Source of the DNA: Theodoxus fluviatilis
Taxonomy: Eukaryota; Mollusca; Gastropoda; Cycloneritida; Neritidae
Assembly: GCA_034096865.1 (NCBI GenBank)
Contig: JAWQFJ010014643.1
Coordinates: forward strand, 1 to 12,684
DNA length: 12,684 nucleotides
Direction of reading: 5' to 3'
The position numbers and the translations under genes were made by a program. The notes beneath the pieces were generated by a model. It saw nothing but the letters and a program-made list of their open reading frames with translations, was not told the DNA's origin and did no database searches. Shown here one piece after another: positions 10,507-12,684 of the stretch. Numbering within the stretch: the stretch's first letter is position 1; the number at the start of each line of letters is the position of its first letter.

Positions 10507-10602
10507 TATGACACACTGTCAGTCACTTCACACTTATGACACACTGTCAGTCACTGCACACTTATGACACACTGTCAGTCACTGCACACTTATGACACAC
10601 TC

Positions 10603-10760
10603 TCTTTTTACATACATACAACACTCATTCATGGCTCAGAGATGACACATTCTCCATTAGACCACATTATGACACACTTTCACTAACTGCACACACATAA
10701 CACTCATTCACTACATACACATCACCCATTTTCCCTCACTGTGCTGCAATAAACACACCT
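10603..10760. repeat. Decayed edge of the minisatellite
   Basis: After the last regular unit the sequence keeps fragments of the unit at irregular spacing: GATGACACATTC, ATTATGACACACTTTCAC, TAACTGCACACAC, CACTCATTCAC. They are too diverged for a clean period but share vocabulary and strand with the array. Such gradual loss of homogeneity at the end is what unequal exchange is expected to leave. No coding potential was seen. Confidence 0.75.
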
Positions 10761-10909
10761 CACTCACTGTTAATCTCAAGGAAAACAAGTTTTGATTGCT
10801 CCAAAGTGATTAAAATCAATACAGAAAGGACTCCACTCTCATTCACACATGTAATGCCTTGTTGGTAAATATCAAATCAAAGTAACAGTCTGTTCTGGAC
10901 TTAGCATAC
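10761..10909. other. Unique non-coding sequence between array and exon
   Basis: AT-rich unique sequence with no recognised gene or repeat. On the minus strand it follows the exon that starts at 11032. I find no AATAAA or ATTAAA on that strand from 10909 to 10603, so it has no obvious polyadenylation signal. An AATAAA at 10748-10753 is on the plus strand, opposite to the gene. Confidence 0.6.
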
Positions 10910-11032
10910 CTACAGTGCAAATTTGCCAAACGCATGTCCACATGATACTTTCAGTACAATGGAGATGGTCTTACTGATTGTTCCCAGGGACTCCAGCAAG
11001 GCTCTCAGTTCCTCCAGCTTCTCTGTCCCCAC
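10910..11032 (-). CDS. Coding exon 3 of a coiled-coil protein gene (terminal, or spliced at 10975)
   Basis: The minus strand shows a splice acceptor TTTTGTTGTTGCAG ending at 11033, followed by an open frame in the same phase (0) as the previous exon's end. It starts VGTEKLEELRALLESLGTI, which continues the leucine-rich helical character of the upstream exon. Two ends are possible. Read through, it gives 40 residues and a TAG stop at 10912-10910, but the last 20 residues (ISIVLKVSCGHAFGKFAL at the end) do not resemble the preceding helix. Alternatively a good donor, ATCA then GTAAGA with GT at 10974-10973, would end the exon at 10975 in phase 1 and place the minisatellite inside the next intron. 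The absence of a nearby minus-strand polyadenylation signal favours splicing. Protein identity is unknown. Confidence 0.6.
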   Translation of the reverse strand: MGTEKLEELRALLESLGTISKTISIVLKVSCGHAFGKFAL

Positions 11033-11853
11033 CTGCAACAACAAAACCACATTGCCAACTCAGCCCAGGGCTGCTGCTGTCTCCACCACACACACCACTC
11101 TACTGCAGCACACACCAACACTGCACCAGGCCTCAAGCCCTCACTCAACTGCTGCAGCAGCTGGCTGCCAAAGTGCAAGACTGCACACGTCTGCACTCAC
11201 AAGACAAGCACACTGCCTTATGACTACTTGTGTCTTCATTGTCCAAAATATAAATGGTTTATCTTTAGATCCCCTTCTGTCAGCACACTGTAAAACGTCT
11301 CTCATTATTTGGGTTCATGTTCGACAAATTATATTTTGAACATCCATTTAACACTGAATAAAGAAGGAATGGTTACTTTTCTGTGTGCTAGAATAGAAGT
11401 TGGTTCCAGCATACATTATTTCTGTTTTACCTCTCTCATTTACAAGACATCTCACTTATTTTCTGCTTTACAAAAGGTCTCTTTACATCATTCACCACGT
11501 ACAGAAATTTGAGCCACCCAGTCGTATTTCCCCGTCTTCCTCTCTATCGCGTCTTGGTCTTGCGTCATGGTCTAGGGGAGACAACTCGTACTGTCTCCTC
11601 AACCATATCTGCCTTGAGATGGGTGATTATTTGTCCTGCACAAACCTACACCATTTACACACAGAAATAAAGTTCCTGTCTTCACTACACTTGCTATGGG
11701 AGTGGGTGTGGTGTGTGTGGATTGGGTTGAGGTGGGGTGGGAGGCTGAGGGCTGGAAATGGAGTGCAGCGTTGACTTTTCTTGGCTGTCACACTTTGCAT
11801 CTTCAAAGAAAACCACACCTCTTTCTGTCATAGAAAACTCAGCAGCAGCCTAC
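11033..11853 (-). other. Intron between exons 2 and 3 (821 bp)
   Basis: Bounded on the minus strand by the donor CAG|GTAGGC (GT at 11853-11852) and the acceptor TTGTTGTTGCAG ending at 11033. It contains CA-rich low-complexity sequence (about 11040-11220), AT-rich sequence, and a G-rich tract with quadruplex potential at 11724-11751. Several short open frames occur on both strands but none shows a recognisable protein or conserved-looking composition, so I see no gene in it. Confidence 0.65.
11724..11751 (+). other. Potential G-quadruplex in the intron
   Basis: Four G runs (GGG 11724-11726, GGGG 11734-11737, GGG 11739-11741, GGG 11749-11751) are separated by loops of 7, 1 and 7 bases, which meets the usual G3+N1-7 pattern. 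It is in a GT/GG-rich stretch from about 11700. The G-rich strand is the template strand for the minus-strand gene, so its RNA would be C-rich. No function is implied by the pattern alone. Confidence 0.55.
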
Positions 11854-12063
11854 CTGGAAGGTTGCAGCAGCAGCCACAGGTGTGGTCACTTTCTCCTTCA
11901 GGTCAGCAGCAGTCCTCTCCAAGTCAGCACTTGCCTTGGTCAACTGAGAGGCCAAACTCAGGGAGACCAGCCTCCTCCCATAGTCTGCTGCAGACTGGGT
12001 GGCAGCCTGCATTGATCGAAAGTGATCTAGCTGTTTCTCCAGGCGGAGTTGCTCACTCTTCAC
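11854..12063 (-). CDS. Coding exon 2 of a coiled-coil protein gene (possible TRIM-like coiled coil)
   Basis: An exon of exactly 70 codons on the minus strand. It follows an acceptor TTCTCTGGACAG ending at 12064 and ends in ACCTTCCAG|GTAGGC at 11854, phase 0 at both sides. The first codon is GTG (valine) and is internal, not a start. The peptide opens VKSEQLRLEKQLDHFRSMQ, a clear leucine-heptad helix. It continues with AADYGRRLVSLSLASQLTKAS and then ADLERTAADLKEK, and ends in an alanine/threonine-rich TTPVAAAATFQ. The pattern of a heptad helix followed by a small hydrophobic stretch and a second helix recalls the coiled coil after the B-box of TRIM proteins. That is a resemblance only; other coiled-coil families are possible. 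No stop interrupts the frame. Confidence 0.72.
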
Positions 12064-12627
12064 CTGTCCAGAGAATCACCGTGGTCCGTGATGTGCCATA
12101 AGTACAGATATGAATAGGCAGCAAAAAGAACATGAAGCATAAAAATAATATCAGTGTCGTTCCTAAATTAACACACCAAAACAAGAACTGGCTGTCACAT
12201 AATTTGTACATCAGATGTTATACACAGTCACAATAAGACTTCAACAAATGCACAGATGCACAAACAACTATGAACATACACTTCATTAGAACGATCTGTA
12301 AAACTGCATTGCCCTGGAGAATTAACGTATGCCTCCTACACTAATAATACATTTCCCTTCACCCCACTGTAGATTATGTGAACATAACTGAATTACATTG
12401 AGGAGTGTATTGTCATTCAAAGGCACGCTATGTTCAGTCTGCACTCAAACTTTCCACACATTCAGGCAGCAATCCAAACATGAAGAAATACATATTTGAT
12501 TACATGGAGACATGTGTTCATGAATGCAGGAAAGCCACATCAAACACATGCACAATTACACACATACCTCCACTCACACACAACTGCGTGAATGGATTTA
12601 TCCAAGCCATCACATCATCACACCTAC
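12064..12627 (-). other. Intron between exons 1 and 2 (564 bp)
   Basis: Bounded on the minus strand by the donor GAG|GTAGGTG (GT at 12627-12626) and the acceptor CTCTGGACAG ending at 12064. The sequence is AT- and CA-rich with no repeat or RNA gene that I can recognise. A 77-codon plus-strand open frame at 12405-12638 overlaps the exon border and has no protein-like features. Confidence 0.65.
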
Positions 12628-12684
12628 CTCGGCACTGAGTTCCTCCAATGCCTCTGCCTGCCTCTCCATGGCTGTGCTGACCAC
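12628..12684 (-). CDS. Coding exon 1 in window (partial) of the coiled-coil protein gene
   Basis: The exon is cut by the window edge, so only its last 19 codons are seen. They read VVSTAMERQAEALEELSAE and end at the strong donor GAG|GTAGGTG, in phase 0, matching the start phase of exon 2. The composition is a charged helix whose leucine spacing runs on into exon 2. The methionine at residue 6 sits in a good initiation context (GCCATGG), so a start here cannot be excluded, but the frame is also open upstream to the edge. Confidence 0.65.

Larger units (their letters stand above)
1924..10602. repeat. 28-bp minisatellite, main block (about 310 units)
   Basis: The array resumes with unit positions 11-28 (1924-1941) and full units from 1942, in the same orientation as the left block. 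At about 8.7 kb it holds roughly 310 units, estimated by length. Almost all variation is in unit positions 1-11: TTCATACTTATG, TTCATACTTTTG, TTCACACTTATG, TGCACACTTATG, TTCACACATATG, TGCACACTCATG and TTCATACTAACG forms. GACACACTGTCAGTCAC is nearly constant, with scattered changes such as GCCAGTCAC, AATCAC or GGCAC. TTCATAC types dominate up to about 6400, TTCACACTTATG and TGCACACTTATG from about 6420 to 7360, TTCACACATATG from about 7370 to 9130, and CTCATG/TAATG types appear from about 9390. Length variants are rare: 27 bp near 6117 and 8384, 24 bp near 10015 and 10207. No gene lies in it. Confidence 0.97.

Noticed and set aside
1..10602. CRISPR array (28-bp repeats at regular spacing)
   Set aside because: The units are contiguous with no unique spacers; the variable part is just a handful of recurrent subtypes. 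The surroundings are eukaryotic (introns, LINE).
1924..10602. Protein-coding tandem repeat
   Set aside because: The 28-bp unit shifts frame each time, TGA recurs on the plus strand and TGA/TAA on the minus strand, and no long open frame exists across the array.
1..10602. Centromeric satellite with a CENP-B-type box
   Set aside because: The unit has no TTCG...CGGG-like pattern and is almost CpG-free; it also adjoins coding exons. A centromeric role cannot be supported from sequence.
1..10602. T-box or NK-type binding sites in TTCACACTT and CACTTCA
   Set aside because: Only partial matches to the consensus (TTCACACCT, CACTTGA) and these words lie in the variable part of the unit, so no case for selection.
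10748..10753. AATAAA as the gene's polyadenylation signal
   Set aside because: It is on the plus strand, whereas the exons are on the minus strand.
11005..11196. Minus-strand open frame of 63 codons next to exon 3
   Set aside because: It crosses the TTGTTGTTGCAG acceptor and is in a different frame from the exon; its Trp/Cys-rich sequence does not look like protein.
10923..11339. Plus-strand open frames of 138 and 81 codons
   Set aside because: Low-complexity Thr/Ser/His/Pro content from CA-rich sequence, antisense to exon 3 and spanning its acceptor site.
11758..12101. Plus-strand open frames over exon 2
   Set aside because: Antisense shadows of the phase-0 coiled-coil exon, with serine/glutamine/proline-rich composition arising from the opposite strand's codons.

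Overview
The window looks like animal nuclear DNA. It holds a very long intron-like or 3'-flanking minisatellite, a truncated non-LTR retrotransposon inserted inside that array, and the split, intron-containing end of a gene on the minus strand. Nothing prokaryotic (operons, Shine-Dalgarno sites, CRISPR) is present. The retrotransposon's style (L2/CR1-like reverse transcriptase with a TAA microsatellite tail and a conserved GCGC-bounded 3' end) reminds me of marine invertebrate genomes, molluscs and especially gastropods. That is a recognition-based guess, not something the sequence proves.

Layout: (1) 1-430 is the left part of a head-to-tail 28-bp minisatellite: 15 full units plus 10 bases, already running at base 1. 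(2) 431-1923 is a 1,493-bp, 5'-truncated LINE on the minus strand. It has an open 394-codon reverse-transcriptase frame (1921-737), a 3' UTR with a 14-G run, and a (TAA)22 tail. It splits one 28-bp unit exactly between unit positions 10 and 11, without an evident target-site duplication. (3) 1924-10602 is the rest of the minisatellite, about 310 units, with subfamilies, higher-order repeats, a highly homogenised centre and rare length variants. (4) 10603-10760 is a decayed edge of the array. (5) 10761-10909 is unique sequence with no recognised feature. (6) 10910-12684 carries three minus-strand coding exons (12684-12628, 12063-11854 and one starting at 11032) separated by introns of 564 and 821 bp. 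All junctions have GT/AG ends and join in phase 0. The encoded segment is a helical, coiled-coil-rich protein, possibly the post-B-box coiled coil of a TRIM-type protein, but the family is not established.

How the parts relate: the gene reads right to left, towards the array. The exon at 11032 either ends in a stop codon at 10912-10910 or splices at a GTAAGA donor at 10974. No minus-strand polyadenylation signal was found between 10909 and 10603, so I slightly favour splicing, which would put the whole array and the LINE inside one large intron. The 28-bp unit has an almost invariant 17-bp part containing the inverted repeat TGACA-CAC-TGTCA and a variable 11-bp part. This is the most unusual structural signal in the window.
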